Source: Prostheceraeus crozeri (taxonomy: Eukaryota; Platyhelminthes; Polycladida; Euryleptidae). From it: a stretch of DNA of 64,000 nt. Shown in pieces: positions 32,681 through 41,477 of the stretch (position 1 is its first letter; each line of letters opens with the position of its first letter). The notes below the pieces were generated by a model. That model worked only from the letters and a program-made list of their open reading frames with translations. It was not told where the DNA came from and made no database searches. The position numbers and the translations under genes were made by a program. The stretch is taken from the NCBI GenBank assembly GCA_907163375.1, contig CAJQUW010008939.1:248001-312000 (forward strand), read 5' to 3'.

Positions 32681-33800
32681 ACTTGTTTGGGCCAAAATCC
32701 ATGCTAAAATTTGGAGCTTTTTTGCAATTACCATATTAGGCTCCGTTTCCATCCCTCAAATTTTTCAAGGAAAATCATCAATTTTTCCCATAGGCTAATC
32801 ACAGGCCTGCATGTTCAGGGAGCAAACTCAGATGACACCAGGCGCAGACACCACCTCCTGTCCGACACTGTCTATCAGTACGATAGAAAGCAAAGTCAGT
32901 GATGTGCAAAATTAATGAGTCGACAGCATCGGTCAACCACGATTCTGTTATACCTATAATTTGTGGTGTATACACGGAATTCAACACACGAAGTTCGTCT
33001 AATTTAGGATGCACCGACGTGCATTACTCAATAGGATGGATAGAAGATAGGACAGGCTGGGATCGCAAACATTTGGAGATGTTGAAATCTACTTTGACAA
33101 GTTTGACAACCTTGCCACGGCAGACTGTTACGTTGTCTCCATCTGTCTACGAAGCTTGAGTTCATCACGGAGAGATTTGAATTGTACCTGCTGCAACATT
33201 GTACGATGAACGTTAAGACAAACTCCTCTGAAGTTTGGGATGTTTCTCAATTTTCTCGCATTTCTTAAAGCCGCTTCTTTAGCCTCAACAGTTCAACTTA
33301 ATGCGGAAGATTCCAGTGATCTTCTCAAAATGGAGCTTTTTTCTCTCATGAACTGATCCAACGCACTCAGCAACCTTGGACAAGATCAAGTTCCTCTCTT
33401 TCTTGGATCTCTCAGAAATTTCGTCAAAGGTATTGCAGCATAAATCATTATTCAGATTCAGATTAGACTCGGATTATTCAGACCAGTGTAATCTCCGACT
33501 GGAGCTTGATGTTTCTTTGCTTAAGATTTTGAATTTCATTAGTCAGCATTTCAACTTTCTTGAGAAATGGGTCGAGATGCTGTTTCAGTTTCAACTCTAG
33601 CTCGGTCGAAAGATCAGGTAAAGAAATCTCCTATTTATTTTCTTGATGATTGTGAACGATGGATTTCAAATACAAAATAGCCTCAACCATATCATTCTTG
33701 CCTATCGAACCTTAACGCTTCGAAAATTCGGCGTCATTCATCTCTAGAATGTCATTAACAGACGTCATGATATCACAAAAAGATTAAAGCTGCGGTGACT

Positions 33801-34214
33801 GGAACCAAGAACTTCAGAACTTTCTGTCATTACCGATACCACAACACTATCACGCGTTGATCATTAGATGATGAAATACTCGGTCTTATTTCAATAATGG
33901 AAAAACCGCGTGCAGAACTTGCACAATAGCAGAATTCTATTACTGCAGAACGCCAACAGATAGGCAAGTGAAATGATATCACGTTGGATATCGGGAGAGC
34001 AATAAATTGAGGATCAAAGAGGAGTCGGTGACACACGAAGAAAATAAATCCAATCACGATAGCGACGATGAAGAACGTCGAATGCCGGAAAAAGAACGAA
34101 GAAAGACCGATCAATAATAGCTTAGAGACAACAAAATCAGAGATAATGACCACAGAGACGCGAGAAGACACAACCAGTCGCGTTGCCAGGACTTGATAGC
34201 AAAGGGCACTACTT
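33801..34214. other. No recognisable gene
   Basis: A minus-strand frame of 133 codons (33830-34231) has no family motif. It may be the 5' region of the LINE, but nothing confirms this. Confidence 0.3.
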
Positions 34215-36012
34215 ATAGAGAGCCTATTCACCAGCCTTGGGATTTTGCTAAAGTCAGCGTTAAAAATGCATTAGTTTCCTTTATTGAAAAGTCCTGTAGA
34301 AAGTAGGCCCTTAAGATTCCAAACTTTCTGAATTGGTCTGAGGCTGTCCTTAAGATAATTGATAAACACATTTCCTTCTTAAGTGCTAACTTTCCATCCT
34401 TGCATTCGCACGTGGGACTAAGATCTAAAGAGTGTAGAAGCTTCATTTCAAACTTTCATAAGGAATACATCATTGCTCTAGCGGGTAAGGCCGCCAACAA
34501 TTTTGCCATAGTGTGCAAGAAGTAATTAGTGTGTAAGAAGTGTATTACTTTATTGTCCTCTTGAACGAGCAGAGCTTTAACCTTGGCAGTTTCAACGCTG
34601 TCAGTAATTATCTCTTCCATGGATGACATTATTGCCGAGCATTGTACCACCCTCAAGGATTCTTTTGGCATAACGGTTAAAGATAAGTTTATGGTTTTAC
34701 CTAAACTTTTCTAGATACCAAAATTGCACAAGAATCCGTATAAAAGCAGATTCATAGCTGGTGTCAGGAACAGCACTTCCAAAGATTTGGCCATACTTAT
34801 TAAAAGGTTAGCAATTGGTCTGTGACAAGTTCAGCAGTTATTGCCTTTCCATCAAGAATAATTCGGTTGTGAACGCATTTCTGGACAGGATGTCAGGTTT
34901 TAATTGCAATTCTTTATAGGCTCATGATTTCTCCACATTCTATACAAACCTCAATTTAAGCCAGGTAAAGGACTCCTTCAGAGACTAATGTGAGATAATT
35001 TTTTGCAGTTCCAAAAGCTTAATCTGCATTGGCTATTACAGAACTTTCTTCACGAATAAGAAGTACAGAGCTTTGCTGGTCCAAACCCCAATTCCTCACT
35101 GCTATTGATTTCATCCTAGATAACACTTTTGTTACCTTCGGGGTACTTCTCTTGAAACAAATTCGGGGTATTCCTATTGGTGGGAATTCCAGTTCACTCT
35201 TGGCTGACCTATTCTTAGCATACAGGGAGTTCAAGTTCGTGACGGGGCTCCAAGCGAGTAGGAGATTTGGCTTGGCCAAACTTCTCTCTCGCAACACACG
35301 TTATGTCGACGACATTTCTGTATTTAGTTACAAGCACTTCGATAAGAGCCTTCCTGAAATCTACCCGATCGACCTCTTGGCTAGCAGAAGCGGTGATAAC
35401 AACAAATGCGCAGATTATTTGGATGTTGAAATCAAGATCCAAGATAGTGGGCTATACACCACGGAGGTTTTCCATAAGGTTGATAAGCTCAACTTCCCAG
35501 TGGTCCAAATACTTCCCCGAAAGAAACATGCCTTTGAACACTAGCTGAAACATCTTTGCTGCCCAACTTATCAGGTTCGCTAGGATTTCATCTGATGCTT
35601 CCGCCTTCACTTCAAGAGCATTTTCAATATCTTCAGGGAAAGGGGTTACAAGGTAAATCCTCTAGTTAATTCTTGCATAAAGTATTTCTCGATGAATAGG
35701 TTCCTCGTGTATAAGTTCGGTTGTTTTTCGCCTCGTCAAATGCCTCCCATCATATGTATGTTGGATTAACGACTATTTTCCAAACTTATTTAGGGACTAT
35801 TTTATGTTTCCTTTTTCTTTTCTAAATCCAAAACTTATTTTCGGTTAGGTTTTAGGTATATTTCCTCAGGCTTTGAGAGACCTTCCCTATCGTTCATTCG
35901 ATATGATTGGCCTGGGATCGCCATGTGGTACAGGTTGGAGGTTAGGGGCCGAAACCTTGTTTCATGCAGACACATGGATCCTCCCTGATGACTCCGCACA
36001 CAGCGATCTTAT
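34215..36012 (+). mobile_element. Naiad-type Penelope-like RT and 3' UTR, plus-strand copy
   Basis: Plus strand. FHKEYIIALAGKAANNFAIV (about 34458) is the N-terminal RT block; PKLHKNPYKSRFIAG (about 34720) follows. Then FSTFYTNLNLSQV (about 34938), IRGIPIGGNSSSLLADLFL (about 35160), RYVDDISVFSYKHF with the YxDD pair (about 35302), SGDNNKCADYLDVEIKI and TEVFHKVDKLNFPVV. The frame end and the 3' UTR to about 36012 match the minus-strand copy at 5190-5640. 35029-35544 is open for 171 codons, but upstream parts hold many stops. The block order and the PKLHK signature fit the RT that in Naiad elements follows an N-terminal endonuclease and CxC linker, absent here by 5' truncation. Confidence 0.8.
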
Positions 36013-36204
36013 TTTGGTTTATTAGGTTTCTTGATTTTCACTATTTATAATTTCAGTTGGCTTCTCGTCATGTCCATGACGAACTCTCATTTTAGTTCTT
36101 TGATTGTAAAATAAAATTTATTACAGGTTTTAATTATTTCCCTTCCTTTCAAAAGTTGTGTCGGCTAGCCTTTAAATGTATGTCGTCTCCTACTGTATAC
36201 TAGG

Positions 36205-36700
36205 GTGGGTTTACTTCATGTTATGGCATTAATCTATTTTAATTCACTCTTGACTTTGAGTTACCTAATTATTTGCACAATGGCCAAAAGTCTTCCACCA
36301 AGGTTGTCAATGCAGGAGTTCCTCAAGGGCCAATTTTGGGACCCACTCTTTTTCTGCTGTACATCAAAGACCTTCCAGACTGCCTAGTGAGTAAATTAAT
36401 GATGTATGCAGATGACACGACACTCTTCAATTTCAATGAGCGACTTACTAAGAACACTCAGCAACGTCAACAGTTATGCGACGTTCTTAATGAAGACTTA
36501 CGCAGGGTCTCAGAATGGGGCGCCAATTGGCTTGTTTTCTTCAATCCTTCAAAAACTCACAGTATTCTGCAATCACGACTTAAAGGAGACGATAATCATC
36601 ATAGCATTAAGATGTCAGATAATGGGATCAGAGAACAAGATTCCATCTCCTTCCTTGGATTGGCCGTTAAAAAAACAATTCTCCACTAGGGTAGTTGTTT
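36205..36700 (+). pseudogene. LINE reverse transcriptase fragment
   Basis: 138 open codons from 36273 read VVNAGVPQGPILGPTLFLLY, then KDLPDCLVSKLMMYADDTTL with the YADD catalytic motif, and later WGANWLVFFNPSKTHS and SISFLGLAVK. These are the palm motifs of a CR1/Jockey-type LINE. Sequence differences from the LINE at 26.6-33.8 kb show it is another family. Both ends are lost: homology begins around 36215 and stops at about 36690. Confidence 0.85.
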
Positions 36701-37437
36701 AACTTTGGTGTCTCTCGTCTCCTGGATTCTTCGAATTTTTTACCGTGATGTGTTTTAATTTAATATAGTGGTCTTATTGAGCTTCTAATGTAAAGGTTTT
36801 GACATTGCATACATGCTATTTTATATATGATATTCTTTTGGAAGCATAATCTCTTATCTTGTATGGAACATTGGGTTAATGCATAGTTTTTTGGGTTAAT
36901 GTACTGTTTTTACAGTTTTGCGTCTATTGTTTATCACGCTTATTAAGGTTTGATTGCGGTGAATTAGTGTAATGTTTATCTTTTCTTTTCTGAAGATTCG
37001 TTTGATATCACGATCTACCTTATCAGAAATGAAAACAATACACTACTTCGCCGCAATCAAACTTTAAGAAGCATGATGAACAATAATCGCAAAACTGATG
37101 AAAACTGTACGTATGAACCCAGAAAACTATACTCGTACATTAACCCGATGTTCCATGCAAGATAAGAGATTACGGTTCCAAATGAACATCATATATAAAA
37201 TTACATGCATGAAATGTCAAAATTTTTACATTGGAAACTCAGTAAGATCACTATATGTAAGGGTTGAACAGCCCCTTACCATCAATCGCTCATCTGTACA
37301 TAGACACCTTCAACAATGGGATAATAACTCACGCAGTATGAAAGTTGATATTATTGGCCGGGTCACTGATAGTGCCCCTTACAGAAAAGTCTCATGTAAT
37401 TACACGAGAAATTACTCCTGTTAATGATTTGATTTTT

Positions 37438-37556
37438 TGGAACGTTTTCGCTAATATTATAGGAGCATTTGCTCATTTATTATTGGAAATCGCCAATATT
37501 ACAGGAGCATTCTCATTTATTATTGGAAATCTCTAATATTACAGAAGCATTATTGA
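37438..37556. repeat. 41-45-bp tandem repeat, about 2.7 units
   Basis: Units beginning ttggaa..cgccaatatta and ending gcatt..catttatta follow one another three times with small differences. It lies within the DNA that interrupts the Penelope-like endonuclease. Confidence 0.85.
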
Positions 37557-38055
37557 GGATCGTAGGACATTAATGATTGATTAAAATTTGATCATAGAAA
37601 AGGTTCAAATGAAATTGCTGATTTTATAGGGGCGTTGCTTTCTTTCCACAATTTTATAAATCAGTACACTTCAATCCATCATCTTAAGCATCAATTTGAA
37701 ATTACACTATTACTTGAAAAACAAACTGTTGTTTTAATCACTTATATTGACTTTCTTGATCGCTTAGAGTAACGAAATTTGTGGCTGATATTTTGAATGA
37801 CTTCCGCCTCGCTTATAGTTGGAGCGACGCGTCTCACTTCACCTGAAAAGAGAGAGAAAGATTGAGATTAATAGAGCGGAATCTCGGACTCCGTGAAGCT
37901 GTTTATATAGATAAGTGTAAGCTTAAGTTAAACAGCCGGGCTGAAATGGAAGACTACAGAGATTTCTTATTTTTCTAAATGCAACCTGTAAGACCTTATC
38001 AATATCATTTTGAAATTTGTACTCAGTTCAAATTATGAAGTCATCATCTTTTTAT

Positions 38056-38098
38056 CCCTGATGATATTGACCGGTGGTCAATGAAATACGTATCGGAG
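38056..38098 (+). ncRNA. Hammerhead-ribozyme-like motif in Penelope-like 3' UTR
   Basis: CTGATGA (38058-38064) is followed by a 7-bp stem attgacc/ggtcaat with a ggt loop, then GAAA (38083-38086). The last A of GAAA opens a short stem III, ATAC/GTAT, directly followed by C (38094) at the expected cleavage position; gga after it pairs with tcc before CTGATGA as stem I. All conserved core bases of a minimal hammerhead are present. One extra T (38065) sits between CTGATGA and stem II, and stem I is short, so self-cleavage is uncertain. Canonical Penelope-like elements are known to carry hammerheads. The copy at 25.33 kb has CTGCTGA, a core change. Confidence 0.6.
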
Positions 38099-38571
38099 AT
38101 TGACATAATTTGTATAATTTGTACATTTTTTTATATTTTCCATCAAAATAAACACGGCCTATTCCCAAATTTTCTTATTGCTTTATCGGTCAAAGCATAG
38201 GGCATGATAGTTAAGACATAAAGGAATTCTTTCATTTCAGCTTCGGAATTAGATTTAAAATTGATCTTGTTGATGACGAATGACTTCGCGTAGCCTTAGG
38301 TTAGCCTTGAGTATTTTTCGAGTGAAGTTTTCTAATCTTTGCTTGTTTATGTATCATAATCTGGACTCATTGGATCAAATCAGGTAAACTTTTACTGACC
38401 ATACTCCCTGTCAATATTCTTATACCATTGAACATGTTTATTTCCAATGAAATACATTGATCCATTGAAAATAACATTTATTCAATATGTTTTTCACAAC
38501 TCTCATGTTGATTATTTCCACTGTCTAATTTTGTGATGCATTTAACATTTTTGTAATTATTCATTATTAAA

Positions 38572-38592
38572 CATATATATTTCACCTTACAG
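38572..38592 (+). promoter_or_regulatory. Probable splice acceptor before the GTPase gene
   Basis: A pyrimidine-rich tattt..caccttacag ends at 38592, five bases before the ATG at 38598. It fits a 3' splice site, so the gene probably has an upstream 5'-UTR exon. The matching donor could not be chosen. Confidence 0.6.
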
Positions 38593-38597
38593 GAAAA

Positions 38598-41477
38598 ATG
38601 GGGAGGGACAATCGAAGTCGAAATTACCAAAAAGAAATACTTCTGGTGAAAGCGAGAGCACGACTTTTGAGCAGTTATGTCAAAGAAGTTGATGAGACTT
38701 ACAAAAGATATCTAAGCACGTGTTATAGTGGTACGTCACTGCAAAATAGCGATGCTAACGATAACATGAGATTCTCCAAGGATGTTAAGTCTTCAAAGGA
38801 AATTTTAAGTAGAGCTTTGGAAGATAAAATCAATATTATTCTGTTTGGACCAACTTCCACTGGCAAATCGTCACTAATGAATAATTTGATAAATAACCCA
38901 GACTGCATTCTGCCGACTCATCGTGGACTTTGTACTCCATGTTGCATTGCCGTTCAGGGTACTGAAGAAGAAAATGGATATTTTACAATTGGTAGCAGTT
39001 ATGATAAACGGGAACTATCTGAATTATCAAAAAAGGCTGACAAAAATAGTTCGATGAAATCGGAAGAAGCAATTAACATCTATCTTCCATGTAAGAACTT
39101 CAAGGACAGCATTTTGAGATGTGATGGTATTCGAATAATTGACACCCCAGGAATAGAGGAACTCCACTTTATGAATCACGTCAGTGCAGAATTCAAGAAA
39201 GCAGATGCATATGTGCTCACTGCTACTTCAGCTATTGATAGAGAGAAAATCAATCGCTTGGTTGCTCTGAATGATTTGATAATCAAGCCTACAATATTTG
39301 TTGCCTATACAAAATGGGATGAAATGTTCAAAGAATCTGAAGAAAATGTATCGATAGAAAAGCAGAAAAAGGAGTTTATGACAGAGGCGATATCGTTCTT
39401 GATTGGAAAAAACAATGCAAGTTTAGAAAAAGGAATATATAAAACAGAAAGTGAGGCAAGTAAGAAAATATTTTTCCTCTCATCCACTGATGTGAAATCG
39501 GCAAGAAGAAGCGACAAACCTTGCTTGCTTGTAGACAAAATTAGACTAGAACATGATCGAACGACTTCCTTTAAACGAGTGGTAATTATAGGTAGTGAAA
39601 GTGTCGGAAAATCAACGCTTGCAAATACTTTTATTGGAAAAGAATTAATTCCCACAAGTAATGCTAGCACACCGAGATTTATTCACTTCCACGCAAGCAA
39701 ACCCAGAGTAAGCTACATTATTTGTCCACACAATGAGTCAGCTACATTATCTGAATTGAATACATTGGCAGATTCAAACAGAGTATCATCAGAAAATTCT
39801 CATGTTCCTCTTCATGTGCATCTAAGCAATGAAGATATAGCAGAAGACAGTTTGCTTTTGCAAGATTTTGAAATCGTTGATTCACCGGCTATTGATGATG
39901 ATGCGTTTTCTGAATATTTACATACTGTTAGCAGTGCATCTGCAATTATTGTGGCTGTGAATGGCACCAGAAGTATATCCGCAATTAGGAAAAATATCAA
40001 AAGAGCCCTCAGTTCAATTTCATCAAAACAAATAGCAGGTCTAATTTATTTGGCAGTATGCTTGTGGGATAAATATCTGGAGAAGGACAATGCTAAGCGG
40101 GAAGAGAAAAAATGTGATATCAAGCAAACATTCGAAGAATGCCTGAGTGAAACAAAGAGGCATTTAAGTCAATCTCGAGTTTTTTTTTTATCTCTTTCGA
40201 ACATGAATCCGGAGAATGAATCACTTCGGCAATTTGATGATTTTGAAGCGCAATTGAAAAAAGTGGCGGAGGATTCCCACAGAGAACATAAGCTAAATGA
40301 TATGCGGAGAACGCTTGATACATTGGCGGGAGCCTTCTCAACAAAGACAGAGGCTCTATGCAAGGAATTGCGTTCTAAGAAAAGCACATGCAATTACTTA
40401 ATGGAATTCATCAGCTCACATGACCTAGAAAAGAGCACGATTATTTCAGGCAAGAAATATCTCTTACAGTTCAAGGTTGAAGAATTCTTTAAATCGGTTT
40501 ATAATTCAAACTTGGAGGAAAACGTGCAAGACAACGACATAGATTTAAGGTCTGTCAAATCAATGGCCGCCAGTATGTCTTCGGTCTTTGATGACTCTGA
40601 AAATGTACCATTGATTGATAAATCATCTTGTCAAGGCGAAAAAATGAAGAGCGATCAAGAAGGAAACTCCCTACCAACTGATGAGAAAAGTCTCCATAGA
40701 GCTTTTGATCAGTTCTTAGAATATTGCTCCAAAGATCCACTTGATGACATTGCCCAATTAAGACAGAAAATGGTAGCCTCTTTGCTTAATAAATACCTTT
40801 CAAATGAAAGTTGGGCAGAAATTCTCTGTGAAGGAGTGACAGATGACCGTCTTTCTGCTAACAAAAATTTCACTACCTTCTCAAATATAACGGCTACTGA
40901 TGGTCTGAGTAAGTCAAAGAAATTTCTATTAACGGATCAGCTCGGTAAACGAATAGGCATCGGTGCTGGAATCGGAGCGGGAGCAGGATTAGCGACAGGA
41001 GGGGGTATAGGTGCTGGAGTAGCTGTGGCTGTTGTCAGTGCAGAAGTGACTGCTGAAGCAGCCGCTATTGCCGCAGCTGGAGCTTCCGTGGGTGTTCTTG
41101 GTGGTCCAGTGGGAATCGCAATTGGTGCTGGTATTGGAGCTGCGATTGGCATACTAACAGGCGTTGGAATAGGTATTGGAAGTGCAGTTGCATATCATCG
41201 TAATCTTGACCCCAAGCGTCGTCGGGAAGCATTTCTGCGTTTATTATGTGATCTCTATGAAATTTGGCTGAATGAAATGCGGAGACAAGTCTTTCAACAA
41301 ATTTCAAATGAATGCAAGGAGATCGTAGAGCAATTGCGACTTAACAGTTTAACTTTTGAGGAAAAATTGCTCCATTTCCGCAAGCAATACTTCCATGACA
41401 ATAACTCATCAATAGAAAGCATTTCATGCAGAACTGGATTTCACCCCAGGGGGGACATGCCTCCTGCAATTTTATGA
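38598..41477 (+). CDS. Tandem dynamin-like GTPase with glycine-zipper membrane segment (959 aa)
   Basis: One uninterrupted frame. ATG has a good context (aaaaATGg). The first G domain is complete: P-loop GPTSTGKSS (residues 84-92), Thr-rich switch I LPTHRGLCTP (105-114), G3 DTPG (182-185) and G4 TKWD (238-241). The second G domain has P-loop GSESVGKST (332-340) and TSNASTP (353-359), but G3 is DSPA (428-431) and G4 is at best LWD (489-491), so it may bind but poorly hydrolyse GTP. Residues 540-780 are charged and helical, probably a stalk. Residues 786-866 are an uncharged Gly/Ala run with GxxxG spacing, probably a membrane-inserting hairpin, followed by a helical tail. The layout recalls bacterial tandem dynamin-like proteins and mitofusins (membrane fusion or remodelling) and animal immune GTPases. 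No close family is recognised. It has no internal coding intron and no frame decay, unlike everything around it. Confidence 0.88.
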   Translation: MGRDNRSRNYQKEILLVKARARLLSSYVKEVDETYKRYLSTCYSGTSLQNSDANDNMRFSKDVKSSKEILSRALEDKINIILFGPTSTGKSSLMNNLINNPDCILPTHRGLCTPCCIAVQGTEEENGYFTIGSSYDKRELSELSKKADKNSSMKSEEAINIYLPCKNFKDSILRCDGIRIIDTPGIEELHFMNHVSAEFKKADAYVLTATSAIDREKINRLVALNDLIIKPTIFVAYTKWDEMFKESEENVSIEKQKKEFMTEAISFLIGKNNASLEKGIYKTESEASKKIFFLSSTDVKSARRSDKPCLLVDKIRLEHDRTTSFKRVVIIGSESVGKSTLANTFIGKELIPTSNASTPRFIHFHASKPRVSYIICPHNESATLSELNTLADSNRVSSENSHVPLHVHLSNEDIAEDSLLLQDFEIVDSPAIDDDAFSEYLHTVSSASAIIVAVNGTRSISAIRKNIKRALSSISSKQIAGLIYLAVCLWDKYLEKDNAKREEKKCDIKQTFEECLSETKRHLSQSRVFFLSLSNMNPENESLRQFDDFEAQLKKVAEDSHREHKLNDMRRTLDTLAGAFSTKTEALCKELRSKKSTCNYLMEFISSHDLEKSTIISGKKYLLQFKVEEFFKSVYNSNLEENVQDNDIDLRSVKSMAASMSSVFDDSENVPLIDKSSCQGEKMKSDQEGNSLPTDEKSLHRAFDQFLEYCSKDPLDDIAQLRQKMVASLLNKYLSNESWAEILCEGVTDDRLSANKNFTTFSNITATDGLSKSKKFLLTDQLGKRIGIGAGIGAGAGLATGGGIGAGVAVAVVSAEVTAEAAAIAAAGASVGVLGGPVGIAIGAGIGAAIGILTGVGIGIGSAVAYHRNLDPKRRREAFLRLLCDLYEIWLNEMRRQVFQQISNECKEIVEQLRLNSLTFEEKLLHFRKQYFHDNNSSIESISCRTGFHPRGDMPPAIL

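Larger units (their letters stand above)
28862..32808. mobile_element. hAT-like element inserted in the LINE
   Basis: The left end is AGGCCTGTGATTA and the right end is its exact reverse complement. The flanking 8-mers are gcatgttt (28854-28861) and gcatgttc (32809-32816), a TSD with one mismatch. Taking the element out with one TSD restores the LINE reading LPEHAHVMGQ, direct evidence that it inserted into the LINE. CTCAAATT-type words are repeated inside both ends (28879-28927 and 32755-32766). No hAT transposase is recognisable; the cargo is mainly the piggyBac at 29378-31521 and the unnamed repeat unit at 32340-32680. Confidence 0.8.
26630..33800 (-). mobile_element. CR1/Jockey-type LINE, minus strand, split by a 3.9-kb insertion
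   Basis: The 5' part lies at 33800-32809 and the 3' part at 28861-26630, about 3.2 kb of LINE in total. In order on the minus strand: an ORF1-like coiled coil (LELKLKQHLDPFLKKVEMLT) with SERSKKERNLIL; the AP endonuclease start HPKLDELRVLN and IIGITESWLTD, then a RTGGGV motif; and, after the insertion, VAYVPPNLLIEVV and IICGDINQYD. The RT follows with VSLDFTKAFDTI, HSGVPQGSIIGPCLFILYT, a SYADDTTLISS catalytic motif in a shifted frame, and CVDSLRLLGVTLKSNLKWDS. The 3' boundary is approximate. Several frameshifts and stops make it inactive. Confidence 0.85.
36852..38185 (+). mobile_element. Canonical Penelope-like 3' part with inverted 5' arm and inserted segment
   Basis: Plus strand. From about 37040 the pre-endonuclease region reads LLRRNQTLRSMMNNN, then the GIY-YIG domain: MNIIYKITCMKCQNFYIGNS, SVRSLYVRV, SSVHRHLQQ. 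It continues after an interruption as NLGLREAVYIDKCKLKLNSR and EMEDYRDFLFF, stop. Compared with the copy at 25.25-25.61 kb, about 37375-37878 is extra DNA containing a 41-45-bp tandem repeat. The first 130 bp (36852-36985) are an inverted copy of 37043-37180, a head-to-head arrangement known for Penelope-like insertions. The 3' UTR carries a hammerhead-like motif. Confidence 0.8.

Noticed and set aside
40937-41152. Minus-strand Pro/Ala-rich frame opposite the glycine zipper
   Set aside because: It is the antisense shadow of the Gly/Ala repeat of the GTPase gene.
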